64,000 nucleotides of DNA from Aureococcus anophagefferens (lineage: Eukaryota > Sar > Pelagophyceae > Pelagomonadales > Pelagomonadaceae): NCBI RefSeq assembly GCF_000186865.1, contig NW_008705573.1:268685-332684 (forward strand). The letters are read 5' to 3'. The position numbers and the translations under genes are program-made. This document shows, piece by piece, positions 37,533-46,227 of the stretch (position 1 is its first letter; every line of letters begins with the position of its first letter). A model generated the notes under the pieces. It did not search any database. It saw nothing but the letters and a program-made list of their open reading frames with translations, and was not told the origin of the DNA.

Positions 37533-38987
37533 TTAAAGCTCGTGGCCCCGGAGGAAGCGCCGGAGGAGCGCGAGGGCCGCGTCGGGCTTGTACGTGGGCA
37601 CCATGTGGCCCGCGTTGCGCACCGTCGCGAAGGTAAAATTGCGCTCGTAGGCGACGACGCTGCCGGCGACCTCGCCCGTGGGGAGCGCCCACGGCCGCCA
37701 GGGGCGCGCCGTCGCGTAGCCGAGGCCCCGCGTCCACGCCTCCGTGCCGCGCCAGGGCACCTGTCCGTCCGCGTCGCCGGAGTAGATCAAGACGCGGTCG
37801 AGCTTCTCGACGAGCTGCGGGTAGGACCGCCGCGACGGCGTGAGAAGATCCGCGGCCGTGCGCGTGTAGTGGATGTCGCGCGCGCCCCAGACGACGGGCT
37901 TCCCCGCGACGCGCGGCACGTGGATCGCGTCCTGGACGTCTGCGCGCGAGAGGTAGGCCGCGGTCCGCGCGCCAACGCCGCAGTCCGCGCCCGAGGCCAG
38001 GCGCTTCGCCGCGCGGCCGTCGCCGAAGGCGCAGGCCCAGGACGCGTTCGGCGTCTCGTCGCAGACGAACTTCACGAGCGTCATGTTCTGGGCGCAGCCG
38101 TCCATGACGTCGTAGGTGTCGTAGCGGCCGGCCTCGGCCGACGCGGCGCGCAGGGCCCGCTCGCAGGCGTCGTCGGCCCCGAGGAAGCCCTCCGGGCAGG
38201 CGCCGCGCACGCGCTCCGCCGTCGCCGGCGCGACCATGGCCCGGTCCGCGAGCTGGTCGAAGGTGTTGGCCGCGCGGTCCGGCCCGCAGGGGCCGATGGC
38301 CGTGCCCGTGCAGCCGTTGCCGATCATCGCGCCGACGAGTCTGGGCGCGGCGGCGGCGCAGCCGGCTTCGACGAAGCCCAGGGCCGCGAGGGGGACGTAG
38401 ACGCCGCCGTAGCTCTCGCCGGTCATGAAGAAGTCGAGCGGCGCCAGCGCGGGGAACGCGGCGAAGAACTCGCAGAAGAACTCCGTCGCCTGCGCCTCGA
38501 ACTTCGTGTCGTCGTACGTCGGGCAGCCCCGCGCGGCGCACGTGCTGAACCCGACGCCCGCGGGCATCTCCCAGAAGAGCATCGTCGCCTCCGTCGACCA
38601 GCCGCCCGACGCCGACCGCTCGAGCGCGCCGTCCGCCGCGACCGCGAACGGGCCCATGTTCTCGGTCCACATGCCCTCGAGGCTGCTCCCGCCGGGGCCG
38701 CCCTGGACCCAGAGCACGAGCGGCTTGCGCTCCCAGTCGCCCTCGCCGACCACGAGCCAGTAGCGGATGCCCGACCCGTCGGCGAGCGCGATGGAGCCAG
38801 AGTACTGCTTCGATGGCAAGGCCTGGGACCAGCCGGGGAGGGAGCGGATCTCGTCGGCGGCGCGGAAGCCGTCGTTTGCGCGGAGGGTCGCATCGTTGCT
38901 GTGGGTGCTGGCGGCGCTCGCGACGGCGAGCGCGGCGAGCAAGGGCAGCCAGGCGCCGCGTTTCCGAGGTCCAAATGAGGCGCCCAT
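37533..38987 (-). CDS. Serine carboxypeptidase S10, second paralogue, 484 aa
   Basis: This is a second S10 enzyme with the full triad: Ser in TGESYGGVYVP, Asp in YSGDADGQVPW, His in NAGHMVPTYKP. VQGGPGGSSLEGMW and MPAGVGFS are also present. The signal sequence (WLPLLAALAVASAAS) follows a short basic stretch, from the Met at 38985-38987. It is closer to plant-type carboxypeptidases (GDxDGxVP) than its neighbour, which is CPVL-like, so the pair is not a recent duplication. The two stops are 6 bp apart. It probably acts in a lysosome-like compartment or outside the cell. Confidence 0.93.
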   Translation of the reverse strand: MGASFGPRKRGAWLPLLAALAVASAASTHSNDATLRANDGFRAADEIRSLPGWSQALPSKQYSGSIALADGSGIRYWLVVGEGDWERKPLVLWVQGGPGGSSLEGMWTENMGPFAVAADGALERSASGGWSTEATMLFWEMPAGVGFSTCAARGCPTYDDTKFEAQATEFFCEFFAAFPALAPLDFFMTGESYGGVYVPLAALGFVEAGCAAAAPRLVGAMIGNGCTGTAIGPCGPDRAANTFDQLADRAMVAPATAERVRGACPEGFLGADDACERALRAASAEAGRYDTYDVMDGCAQNMTLVKFVCDETPNASWACAFGDGRAAKRLASGADCGVGARTAAYLSRADVQDAIHVPRVAGKPVVWGARDIHYTRTAADLLTPSRRSYPQLVEKLDRVLIYSGDADGQVPWRGTEAWTRGLGYATARPWRPWALPTGEVAGSVVAYERNFTFATVRNAGHMVPTYKPDAALALLRRFLRGHEL

Positions 38988-39010
38988 GCTTTCTGCCACA
39001 AAAACTGCGA

Positions 39011-39092
39011 GACGCTCTCCGAGCACACGCCGCGCGCCTCGACCGCCGCGACGCTCTCCGAGCACACGCCGCGCGCCTCGACGCGCCTCGAC
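39011..39092. repeat. 33-bp direct repeat, period 39, between divergent genes
   Basis: The 33-mer beginning GACGCTCTCCGAGCACACGC lies at 39011-39043 and again, exactly, at 39050-39082. A third partial unit (GCGCCTCGAC) follows. It occupies the 143-bp region between the S10 and VTA1 start codons. Confidence 0.9.
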
Positions 39093-39130
39093 GTCGCCGC
39101 GCAGCTCCCAGGACCCCGTGAGCGCCAGCC

Positions 39131-40006
39131 ATGGCGCTGTCGTCGTCGGTCCCGGCGGACATGAAGGCCTGCAAGAGCTTCCTGCAACGGGCCGAGGAGC
39201 TGGACCGCGCGAGCGACCCCAACGCCAAGGTCGTGGCCTACCACTGCCGCCAGTACGCCATGGAGCTGGGCATCGCGCTCCGCGACCGCGCGGCCGACGC
39301 CGAGGCCGCGACGGCGTTCCTGCTCGGCCTCATGGACGCGCTGGAGCACGAGAAGAAGGCGCTGGGCGACGTGAGCCGCGAGGACGGCGAGCAGATCGTC
39401 TTCCAGTTCGCGAGCGACGTCTTCGCGCGGGCCGACGCCGAGGACCGCGCGCGCGCGGCGACGAAGAACACGGCGCGCACCTTCTACGCGGCGTCCGTCT
39501 TCTTCGACGCCCTCAAGCAGTTCGGCGAGCGCGGCGAGGAGGTCGAGGAGAAGACGCGCTACGCGAAGTGGAAAGCGACCGAAATCCTCAAGGCCATCAA
39601 GGAGGGCCGCGAGGTCGCGCCCGGCGGGCCCGGCGACGAGCCGGAGCTGCCGGACATCCCCGCGGCCCACGACGCCATCCCCGCGGCGCCGGCCGCGCCG
39701 CCGGCCGCGCCGCCGCCGCCCGCGTTCGCCGCGCCGCCGCCGCCCGCGTACGACGCCTACGCGCCGCCGCCCGCGGCGCCGCCGCCGGCCGCCGCGCCGC
39801 CGCCGCCGCGCGCCTACTCGCCGCCGCCGCCCGCGGCGCCGCTGAACTTCGCGCCGCCGCCCGTGCAGCACCCGGGCAAGGTGCCCACGAAGGCGCAGTT
39901 CGACGACGCGATCGAGTACTGCAAGTTCGCCATCGCCGCCTGCGAGGTCAAGGACACGGCCCTCGCCCTCGACCGCCTCCGCGGCGCCTTCACGAGCCTC
40001 TCCTGA
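39131..40006 (+). CDS. VTA1: VTA1/LIP5-like ESCRT cofactor, 291 aa
   Basis: VTA1 activates the Vps4 ATPase that disassembles ESCRT-III in multivesicular body sorting. The N-terminal 150 residues fit the VTA1 tandem-MIT domain: VVAYHCRQYAMELG, FLLGLMDALEHEKKALGD, FARADAEDRARAATKNTARTF and RYAKWKATEILKAIKEG. A Pro/Ala-rich linker of about 90 residues follows. The C-terminal 40 residues (AQFDDAIEYCKFAIAACEVKD) match the Vps4-binding domain. Architecture and length agree with the family. Single exon. Confidence 0.93.
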   Translation: MALSSSVPADMKACKSFLQRAEELDRASDPNAKVVAYHCRQYAMELGIALRDRAADAEAATAFLLGLMDALEHEKKALGDVSREDGEQIVFQFASDVFARADAEDRARAATKNTARTFYAASVFFDALKQFGERGEEVEEKTRYAKWKATEILKAIKEGREVAPGGPGDEPELPDIPAAHDAIPAAPAAPPAAPPPPAFAAPPPPAYDAYAPPPAAPPPAAAPPPPRAYSPPPPAAPLNFAPPPVQHPGKVPTKAQFDDAIEYCKFAIAACEVKDTALALDRLRGAFTSLS

Positions 40007-40031
40007 GCGGACCTAACCTCCCGTCTTTGCC

Positions 40032-40379
40032 TTACTTGGGCGCGGGCGGCGGCCCCTGGCGCGTCGAGATGCCGAGCGCGAAGCTCCCCGCGCACACGGC
40101 CGCGGCCTGGATGAAGAAGCCGCGGTCGACGCCGCCCTCCTCGGCGATGTCCGCGGCCATCTTGCGATCGTACTCGTCGCGCGCGGCCTTGTAGCCCTTC
40201 GGATCTTTGAAGAGCAGCTCGACGGCTTCCGCGCCCGAGTTCACCTCCGGGATCTCCGATGCGACCTCGAGCTCCTTCGGCTCCTCGCCGGCGCGCAGTT
40301 TGAGCGCGCGCGTGGCGGTGCGGGGCGCCTGGAAGGCGGCGCAGGTGGTGAGCAGGGCGAGCAGGGCGAGGCGGCGCAT
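40032..40379 (-). CDS. Small plastid-type membrane protein, 115 aa
   Basis: The leader (MRRLALLALLTTCAAFQAP) is a signal peptide followed by the AFQAP motif, the stramenopile signal for import into a complex plastid. The mature part has a charged amphipathic region (LLFKDPKGYKAARDEYDRKM) and one hydrophobic segment near the end (FIQAAAVCAGSFALGIS), probably a thylakoid or envelope anchor. No named family is recognised. It converges on VTA1, 25 bp between stops. Confidence 0.7.
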   Translation of the reverse strand: MRRLALLALLTTCAAFQAPRTATRALKLRAGEEPKELEVASEIPEVNSGAEAVELLFKDPKGYKAARDEYDRKMAADIAEEGGVDRGFFIQAAAVCAGSFALGISTRQGPPPAPK

Positions 40380-40753
40380 CGTCTCTGTGCAGCGGTTGCT
40401 GCTTTCAGCGATGCGGCGCGTCGTTGCCAGATGCGATGCGGCGCGTCGTTGCCACGGCGATTTTGCGCGGTCGGCGCGAGCAGCGGCAGCGAGTTTGCAG
40501 CACTAAACAAGCCACAGATCGAGCCGCGGCGATGTTAACGAGGCGAGCGACACAACATTGAAGTCAACCTTGAATGAATTCTGAGCGCTAGCTCGTGGTT
40601 GCGGAGTGCTCTCGGTCCCATGCTCGAGTGCCCGCGGCGCGCGGCGCGCCTGCTGTCCGAATAAGAACACAACATTTTACACATACGCGGCGCCCCACGC
40701 CCTAGCAAGCGCATGGACACGCGTCCTCGGCCGCGGCGGGGACGCCCGACTCG
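40380..40753. other. Intergenic, no gene seen
   Basis: A 374-bp stretch between the start of the small plastid-type gene and the stop of the ShK-like gene. It holds a repeated GATGCGGCGCGTCGTTGCCA word at about 40408 and 40433, likely in the promoter of the small gene. No other feature was found. Confidence 0.5.
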
Positions 40754-42115
40754 CTAGCACGTCCCGCACGCGACGGGACAGGCTCCGGCGCTCGGCACGT
40801 CGCTCTCGTCGGTGTACTTGCTCTTGCACCGCTTCGACTTCTTCGCGACGTACTCGCAGTCGTACTTCGACTTCTTCCAGTACCAGCTCGTCGAGTCGGC
40901 GCACGCCGCTTCGCACTCGCCGCACGCGACGGGGCAGGCGTCGCTGCTCGAGACGTCGTGCTCGTCCGCGTACTTGCTCTTGCACCGCTTCGACTTCTTT
41001 GCGATGTACTCACAGTCGTACTTGGATTTTTTCCAGTACCAGGACGCGCTGTCGAAGCACTCGCCGTCCGTCGGAAATGGCGTCGGCGCGGGCGCGGGCA
41101 GCTCGCAGGTTCCGCACGTGAGGGGGCAAGCGGCCTCAGCCTTGACCTTGAAGTCGTCCTTCTTCTTGCAATTTTTGCTTTTCTTGGACACGTAGGACTC
41201 GCAGTTGTTTTTGCTCTTTTTTTTGTAGTGCCAGCTCGTCGAGTCCGCGCATTCGTCCTCGTCGTGCCGCGACGTCGGCGCGGGGATTGGGCGTGCCGTG
41301 CTCGGCGCGGCCGTCGGCGCGGCCGTCGGCGCGGCCGTCGGCGCGACCGTTGGCGCGGATGTAGGCGCAGCGGTCGGAGCGGTCGTCGGAGCGGTCGTTG
41401 GAGCGGTCGTTGGAGCGGTCGTGGGCGCGGTCGTGGGCGCCCCCGTGGGCGCAGTCGTGGGCTCCGACGTGGGACTCGGCGTCGGCTCCAGCGTGGGCAG
41501 TTCGCTGGAGACGTAGGTCGGCTCCAGCGTGGGCAGTTCGCTGGGGAAGGCGGATGGCGTGCCAGTCGGAGCGGCGGACGGCGCGCCCGTGGGCGCGCCG
41601 GTGGGCGCGCCCGTGGGAGCGGCCGTCGGCGCGGGGGAATTTGTCGGCGCGGCCGTCGGCGCGCAGCTGCCGCCCTGGCCCGCGTTGAAGAAGGAGATGA
41701 TGATCGGGCTCGTCGCCGAGCCGGGGCTCCCGTTCGCGGTAAACACGTTCGCGTCTTCGTCGTCGTCCACCGTCGCCGTGACGCTCGTCGCCGAATATAT
41801 TTCTCCGCTGTCGGCGCAGAAAAAGTAGGTGATCGCCGCGCCAGAATCATCGTTGTAGACCATGGCTGCGTATTGGTACGTGCCAGCGTAGTCGCCGAAT
41901 GGCACCTCGCTGGGCTCGTCCTCGAGGGCGTGGATGTCGCCGTCGATCTCGGCCATCAAAACTCCTGCCGTCTGTTCCACGCAGTCGACCTCCACGAGCG
42001 CCGTCAGCGTCATCGTGTTCGCATAGGCCGCGGCGTTGAACGACCAACTGGAACAATCATCCGCCGACGCCGATGACAGCACCAGCGCAAGCAGTGCAGC
42101 CCGGCTCGAGCTCAT
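40754..42115 (-). CDS. Extracellular PT-repeat protein with three ShK-like domains
   Basis: The 453-aa chain begins with a signal peptide (MSSSRAALLALVLSSASA) and a 120-residue Cys-poor beta-rich region. Residues about 130-270 are made of Pro-Thr-Ala/Ser-Ala-Pro repeats, a typical O-glycosylated stalk. The C-terminus has three Cys-rich units of about 50 residues, each with the pattern C-ADSTSWYW-KKSK-YDCEYVAKKSKRC, then SDACPVACGxC. The six-Cys spacing and final C-x2-C-x2-C resemble ShK-like domains found in secreted proteins of many eukaryotes, including protease-linked ones; no toxin role is implied. Units 2 and 3 are nearly identical, so duplication is recent. Likely a cell-surface or secreted adhesive protein. 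Confidence 0.75.
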   Translation of the reverse strand: MSSSRAALLALVLSSASADDCSSWSFNAAAYANTMTLTALVEVDCVEQTAGVLMAEIDGDIHALEDEPSEVPFGDYAGTYQYAAMVYNDDSGAAITYFFCADSGEIYSATSVTATVDDDEDANVFTANGSPGSATSPIIISFFNAGQGGSCAPTAAPTNSPAPTAAPTGAPTGAPTGAPSAAPTGTPSAFPSELPTLEPTYVSSELPTLEPTPSPTSEPTTAPTGAPTTAPTTAPTTAPTTAPTTAPTAAPTSAPTVAPTAAPTAAPTAAPSTARPIPAPTSRHDEDECADSTSWHYKKKSKNNCESYVSKKSKNCKKKDDFKVKAEAACPLTCGTCELPAPAPTPFPTDGECFDSASWYWKKSKYDCEYIAKKSKRCKSKYADEHDVSSSDACPVACGECEAACADSTSWYWKKSKYDCEYVAKKSKRCKSKYTDESDVPSAGACPVACGTC

Positions 42116-42225
42116 CGTCGAATTATTATTTTCAACCGTGAAACATGCACCCAACTTCAACGTTGGCCCGTCACGGTGCTGCTACTTGTGCCGCTCGTCC
42201 AGCTAGACGTAGCTTCGGTCCTTCT

Positions 42226-44403
42226 CTAGCGTGCCGTTACGGGAGGGAACAGGGCGGCGAGGACGTCCCGGGTCGCGGCGCGGGCGTCGACGCCCGCGGG
42301 CGCGCACGCCGGGTACGCCGTCGCCGTCGTCGTCCCCTCGGGAACGCCCATGGCGCAGTCCACGTACGGTCGATCGCGGCGGAACGTCGCGTCCTGGGAG
42401 CTTTCGCCGCGGAGCTTGAAGTCGAACTGGGGCCAGAGGGACGACGCGGCGATGCCGCGGCGCTTCTTCACGTTGGGGGGGAACGCGTGCAGTCCCTGGC
42501 CCGCCGTCGACTCGATCTCCTCGAGCACGTCCTTCGCCGCGAGGCGGTCGAAGAGGAAGACCTGTTCCGCGTACGCGTCGGCCACGCGGTTGTGGGCCCG
42601 CTTCGACTTGGGCGTTTCGTGGGCCCACGGGTTCTTGACGAAGCGCGTTTCCGCCGCTTTCGGCAGCGGCAGGTCCGACTGCCACGTGACGTCCCAGCGG
42701 ACGACGACGAAGAGGTCCGCGTCGAAGGCGGCCTCCGCGGCGCGGACGCTCGGGACGATGATCTTCTTGTTCGCCTCGTTGCTGCTCTCGTAGCGAGGAT
42801 GCGCCTGGGAAAGGTAGGAGACGCGCGCCTTCGAGCGCTCGAGCGCCGCCTTCAGGAGATGGTTGAGCTCGCAGTCCTCGTAGAGCATGGCGAGCACGGC
42901 GACGTCGTAGCCCGCGCGGGCGAGGGGACCGACGACCTTCGCGAGGACGGACGCGAGGGCCACGAGCTGGTTGAACGTCGCCTCGGACGAGTCGACGCAG
43001 CCCGTCTTCGCGTCCGGGTCCTTGTACTCGACGACGGGTCGCTCCCGATGTCGGCGGAACGCCTCGCCGACGACGACGACCGCGGCCGTCCGCCCGCTGA
43101 CGTCCGTCGACCGCTTCGCGCGTTGGGAGCGTTCGAGAAGTGTCTGGGGGGGGTCGGCCGCCGCCGACGTCGTCGCGCTCGTCGCGGCCGGCGGCGACGA
43201 CGCCGATGCGAGTCGGGGGCATCGCGGCGCGAGTTTGAGTCGTATCTCGTCGAAGCGGGCGAGCGCGGCGTCGTAGATCCGCCGGTCGCCGGCGAGCGCG
43301 CGGACCACGTCCGGATCGCGCCGCGCGGCCGCCGCCGCGCGCCGCTCGTCCGCGGCGTACGTCTCGCTCCCGTGCGAGGCCCGCGTCGTCGTCGTCAACG
43401 CCTTCCAGGTCTTGCCGCCGCTCAGCGGCAGGACGCAGTCCAGGACGTCGAGCGACGCGTCCATGCGCTCGACGATCACGAGCGCGTCGTAGAGCGCCGG
43501 CAGCGCGCCGACGACGAGCGCGACGTTCTGCGCGCCCGCCGCCGTCGACGGGTCGTCGCCGCCGCGGAGGTCGCCGCGCCACCGCTGCCACGCGCGATCG
43601 CCGACGCGCGTTTTGCTCGCGTTGCCGTAGCGAACGTCGGGCCGGAGCGGCGCGCTCAGCAGCAGGTTCGTCAGCCCGTAATTTCCCCAGAGCTTGGCCA
43701 TCTGCGCGGCCGTGGCGCTCTCGAACCAGGCGGCGCTCTTCCCGCCGCAGAGTGGGTCCGCGCTCTGCTTCCGGCAATAGAACATCGCGGAGACCATCCG
43801 CGCCGTCGGGTCGCGGAAGGTCGTGAACCAGAAGCACCCGTCCGTCCGGCGCCAGCCGGGCGCGCCGGCGACGGTCGGCGCGAGCCCGTTGAGCACGACC
43901 CGCGGCGCGCCGGCGCCGGCGAGCTCCGCTCCTGCCGCGGCGACGCACGGGCAGGTCTTCGTCTCGTAGTCGAAGCATTGCTTCTCCATTTCGTCGCAGT
44001 TCTGCACGAGGCCCGGGAGCTTCTTCTTCCGCGCGGTCCGCGCCGGCCAGCCCCGCAGCCACGGCCGCGGGACGCCGCGGTGCGCCCATTTGATCGCGTC
44101 GTCGAGGCCCTGGAGCGCCCGGTTGAAGGTGAGGCCCGCGGACTTGTGCTGCGCGTGGAAGCCGACGCACGGCGCTCGTCGCGTCCCATTTCGCTCGTCG
44201 CAGTCACTCGAGGCCCAGCAGTGGCCGCTCGTCGCGTCGCACTTGCGGTCGCCGGAACAATAGCGCCCGCTGAATGTGGTGGGGCGGTCTCTCCGGTGCT
44301 CGAAGCGCGGCAGGTTTTTATCCACGGACGCAGAGTCGCAGCGTCGGCACGTTCCGAGGAGCAGCACCACGCCGACGTAGCGGAGCAGCTCGAGATGACA
44401 CAT
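42226..44403 (-). CDS. Sulfotransferase-like protein fused to a second domain, 725 aa
   Basis: After a signal or anchor segment (YVGVVLLLGTC) the N-terminal 370 residues resemble membrane carbohydrate sulfotransferases. HKSAGLTFNRAL fits the 5'-phosphosulfate-binding loop (KxAGTT type) and TTFRDPTARMVSAMFYC fits the 3'-phosphate-binding motif (RDP..R..S). A Ser/Thr/Ala-rich linker leads to a second domain from about 450, containing GYDVAVLAMLYEDCELNHLLKAA and FDADLFVVVRWDVTW. The latter looks like a nucleotide-binding or glycosyltransferase-like fold but is not identified. The gene may therefore link sulfation with another step in polysaccharide making in the Golgi. Single exon. The second domain's role is unknown. 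Confidence 0.65.
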   Translation of the reverse strand: MCHLELLRYVGVVLLLGTCRRCDSASVDKNLPRFEHRRDRPTTFSGRYCSGDRKCDATSGHCWASSDCDERNGTRRAPCVGFHAQHKSAGLTFNRALQGLDDAIKWAHRGVPRPWLRGWPARTARKKKLPGLVQNCDEMEKQCFDYETKTCPCVAAAGAELAGAGAPRVVLNGLAPTVAGAPGWRRTDGCFWFTTFRDPTARMVSAMFYCRKQSADPLCGGKSAAWFESATAAQMAKLWGNYGLTNLLLSAPLRPDVRYGNASKTRVGDRAWQRWRGDLRGGDDPSTAAGAQNVALVVGALPALYDALVIVERMDASLDVLDCVLPLSGGKTWKALTTTTRASHGSETYAADERRAAAAARRDPDVVRALAGDRRIYDAALARFDEIRLKLAPRCPRLASASSPPAATSATTSAAADPPQTLLERSQRAKRSTDVSGRTAAVVVVGEAFRRHRERPVVEYKDPDAKTGCVDSSEATFNQLVALASVLAKVVGPLARAGYDVAVLAMLYEDCELNHLLKAALERSKARVSYLSQAHPRYESSNEANKKIIVPSVRAAEAAFDADLFVVVRWDVTWQSDLPLPKAAETRFVKNPWAHETPKSKRAHNRVADAYAEQVFLFDRLAAKDVLEEIESTAGQGLHAFPPNVKKRRGIAASSLWPQFDFKLRGESSQDATFRRDRPYVDCAMGVPEGTTTATAYPACAPAGVDARAATRDVLAALFPPVTAR

Positions 44404-44595
44404 TATTTGACCATCGCAAACACTTCAATGACCGAGGCAACCGATCTTCAATTCTGGCCCAACCCATGCGGCATGGTTGCTGGCCGCTGTCGGTGACGGG
44501 TTAGACGGGCTGCATCGCCGCGACTACATCACGGCGACCCGCGCGGTGGCAACCTCTGGTAGAGGGGCAGGCGCGACGCTCCAGTGGCAGCAGCT

Positions 44596-46059
44596 ATGGG
44601 GGGCTCCGCCTCTCGTCTACCCGACGACGCGCTCGGACTCTGCGCGTGGTGGACTGACAAGGCCGGCTTCTTGAGCCTGCGTGCCGCGTCGGTCGCTGGT
44701 GGTGGGGCGGCGCGGCGTGCGATCAGTTTATGCACGTACTCGAGGCTGCGCCGCATTCGAATTCTCGGTAAACACGCGAGGAGAATTGAGGACTCGGAAG
44801 ACCTTGTCGTGATGGACGCGCACCCCCGCGCCATGGCCATGATGGGCCGCGTCTTTGGCGCCGTCTGCGAGCACCTCACAGTGGATGGCGGCCTCTGGAA
44901 CGACGACAGAATGAACCGCATTCCGCGAGAGAGGGTCGATGCGATTCGTTCCTTTGTTACGTCTTACACCAACGGCGGCTTGAGAGAGTTGGACATCGAA
45001 AGAGTCGAGCTTTCATCGGCCGCCCTGGTCGAGATCTGTCAGGCCTCGCCTAAGCTGACGAGGCTTCACGCGCTTGCGGATAAACTTGAGCCGATGAGGC
45101 TACTTCCCTCGGATGCTGAGTGCGTCGTCATAAGCGCCGCATGCCCCGAGCTGAGTGATGTCCGCTTCGCGAGCAGCGAGTTCAGCCCCGCGGAGACCTG
45201 GAGCATCCACTTTCCAAATCTTAGCTGTTTATGCGTGACTCTCGAGTACGTGCCAGACCCGCAATACGTGCCGACGCGGCTCGATGCGATTTCAGCAGCG
45301 GCGCGCTCTACGAATGCGACCGAGCTCGAGATCGCTGGAGCCCACATCATGCCCGAGCTGATTGACGCGATTGTCGGCACGCCTTTCGGCGATCGCATCG
45401 AGACGTTTGGCTCCATCCCCGTCGAATGCCACATGGACGTCGACACCAAGCTCGAGCCCGAGGCTGTGCTAGCCGCGGCGCGAGGATTTCCGCGACTACG
45501 GACTTTGACGATTCCCCAAGGTTCGACGATGGGCGGCCCCGACTTCTATGCGAAGCTCGCACGCGCAAGTCCCGACCTCGAGCACCTGAGTTTGCGCGAC
45601 AACTTAGCGACCACCGACGCGTGTATAGTTGCTGCATGCGAACACCTCAGCTTGGAGCGTTTTGAATTCCGAGACTTCTCTGCGAGTTCGCGCATCGTCG
45701 ACGGCATCCTCGCGGGCAAGACAAGATGGACGCTCCGCTCGCTCATCATAGAGAACATCGACGGTGGTACGGATGGGAGCCAAGCTCGTGCCGTCGACGT
45801 GCTGCGGCTCGTGAATGGCTGTCCGAAGCTCAAAACATTCGACTGGCTTGAGCTCGGGCATGATGATCTTGGCGGGTTTGAGATGCGTCCCGAGACCTGC
45901 GGTCAGATCGCGAAGGTCCTCAGACGCCGCGGAGGGCAGGTCCTGCAAGAACCGGTGAGTGGCGACGAGAGGGACGAATCGGTGAGGGTAGATCCAAAGA
46001 CGCGCTTCCTTGGTGCAGACCACTGTGGAATCCTCTTTGCCAGTGAAGATCTATGGTAA
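44596..46059 (+). CDS. Leucine-rich-repeat-like protein, 487 aa
   Basis: From about residue 100 the sequence shows irregular Leu-rich units of 25-30 residues (LRELDIERVELSSAALVEIC, LEHLSLRDNLATTDACIVAAC, LKTFDWLELG), as in F-box/LRR or ribonuclease-inhibitor-like proteins. The first 60 residues (LPDDALGLCAWWTDKAGFLSLRAAS) resemble a divergent F-box. Substrate binding in ubiquitin ligation is possible but not shown. The ATG at 44596 is the first in frame; codons are less GC-rich than in neighbours. Single exon. Confidence 0.6.
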   Translation: MGGSASRLPDDALGLCAWWTDKAGFLSLRAASVAGGGAARRAISLCTYSRLRRIRILGKHARRIEDSEDLVVMDAHPRAMAMMGRVFGAVCEHLTVDGGLWNDDRMNRIPRERVDAIRSFVTSYTNGGLRELDIERVELSSAALVEICQASPKLTRLHALADKLEPMRLLPSDAECVVISAACPELSDVRFASSEFSPAETWSIHFPNLSCLCVTLEYVPDPQYVPTRLDAISAAARSTNATELEIAGAHIMPELIDAIVGTPFGDRIETFGSIPVECHMDVDTKLEPEAVLAAARGFPRLRTLTIPQGSTMGGPDFYAKLARASPDLEHLSLRDNLATTDACIVAACEHLSLERFEFRDFSASSRIVDGILAGKTRWTLRSLIIENIDGGTDGSQARAVDVLRLVNGCPKLKTFDWLELGHDDLGGFEMRPETCGQIAKVLRRRGGQVLQEPVSGDERDESVRVDPKTRFLGADHCGILFASEDLW

Positions 46060-46227
46060 GCCCGACTAGGACCCTCGAGAGCTAGGGAAAAAAGGAGAGG
46101 CGGGCGCTCGGTCGTCACAGGCCCAGCCAATCCAGGCCCTCGCGCGCAAGTTCGCGCTAGCGCGCGCGGCGGAACCACCTTGGACACAAAGTTTCCCCAG
46201 GTGCTGCCCTTTGCGTCCGTCCAAACG

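Noticed and set aside
41290..41660. CRISPR-like or satellite array
   Set aside because: The short repeats encode the Pro-Thr stalk in frame and lack spacers; the genome is eukaryotic.
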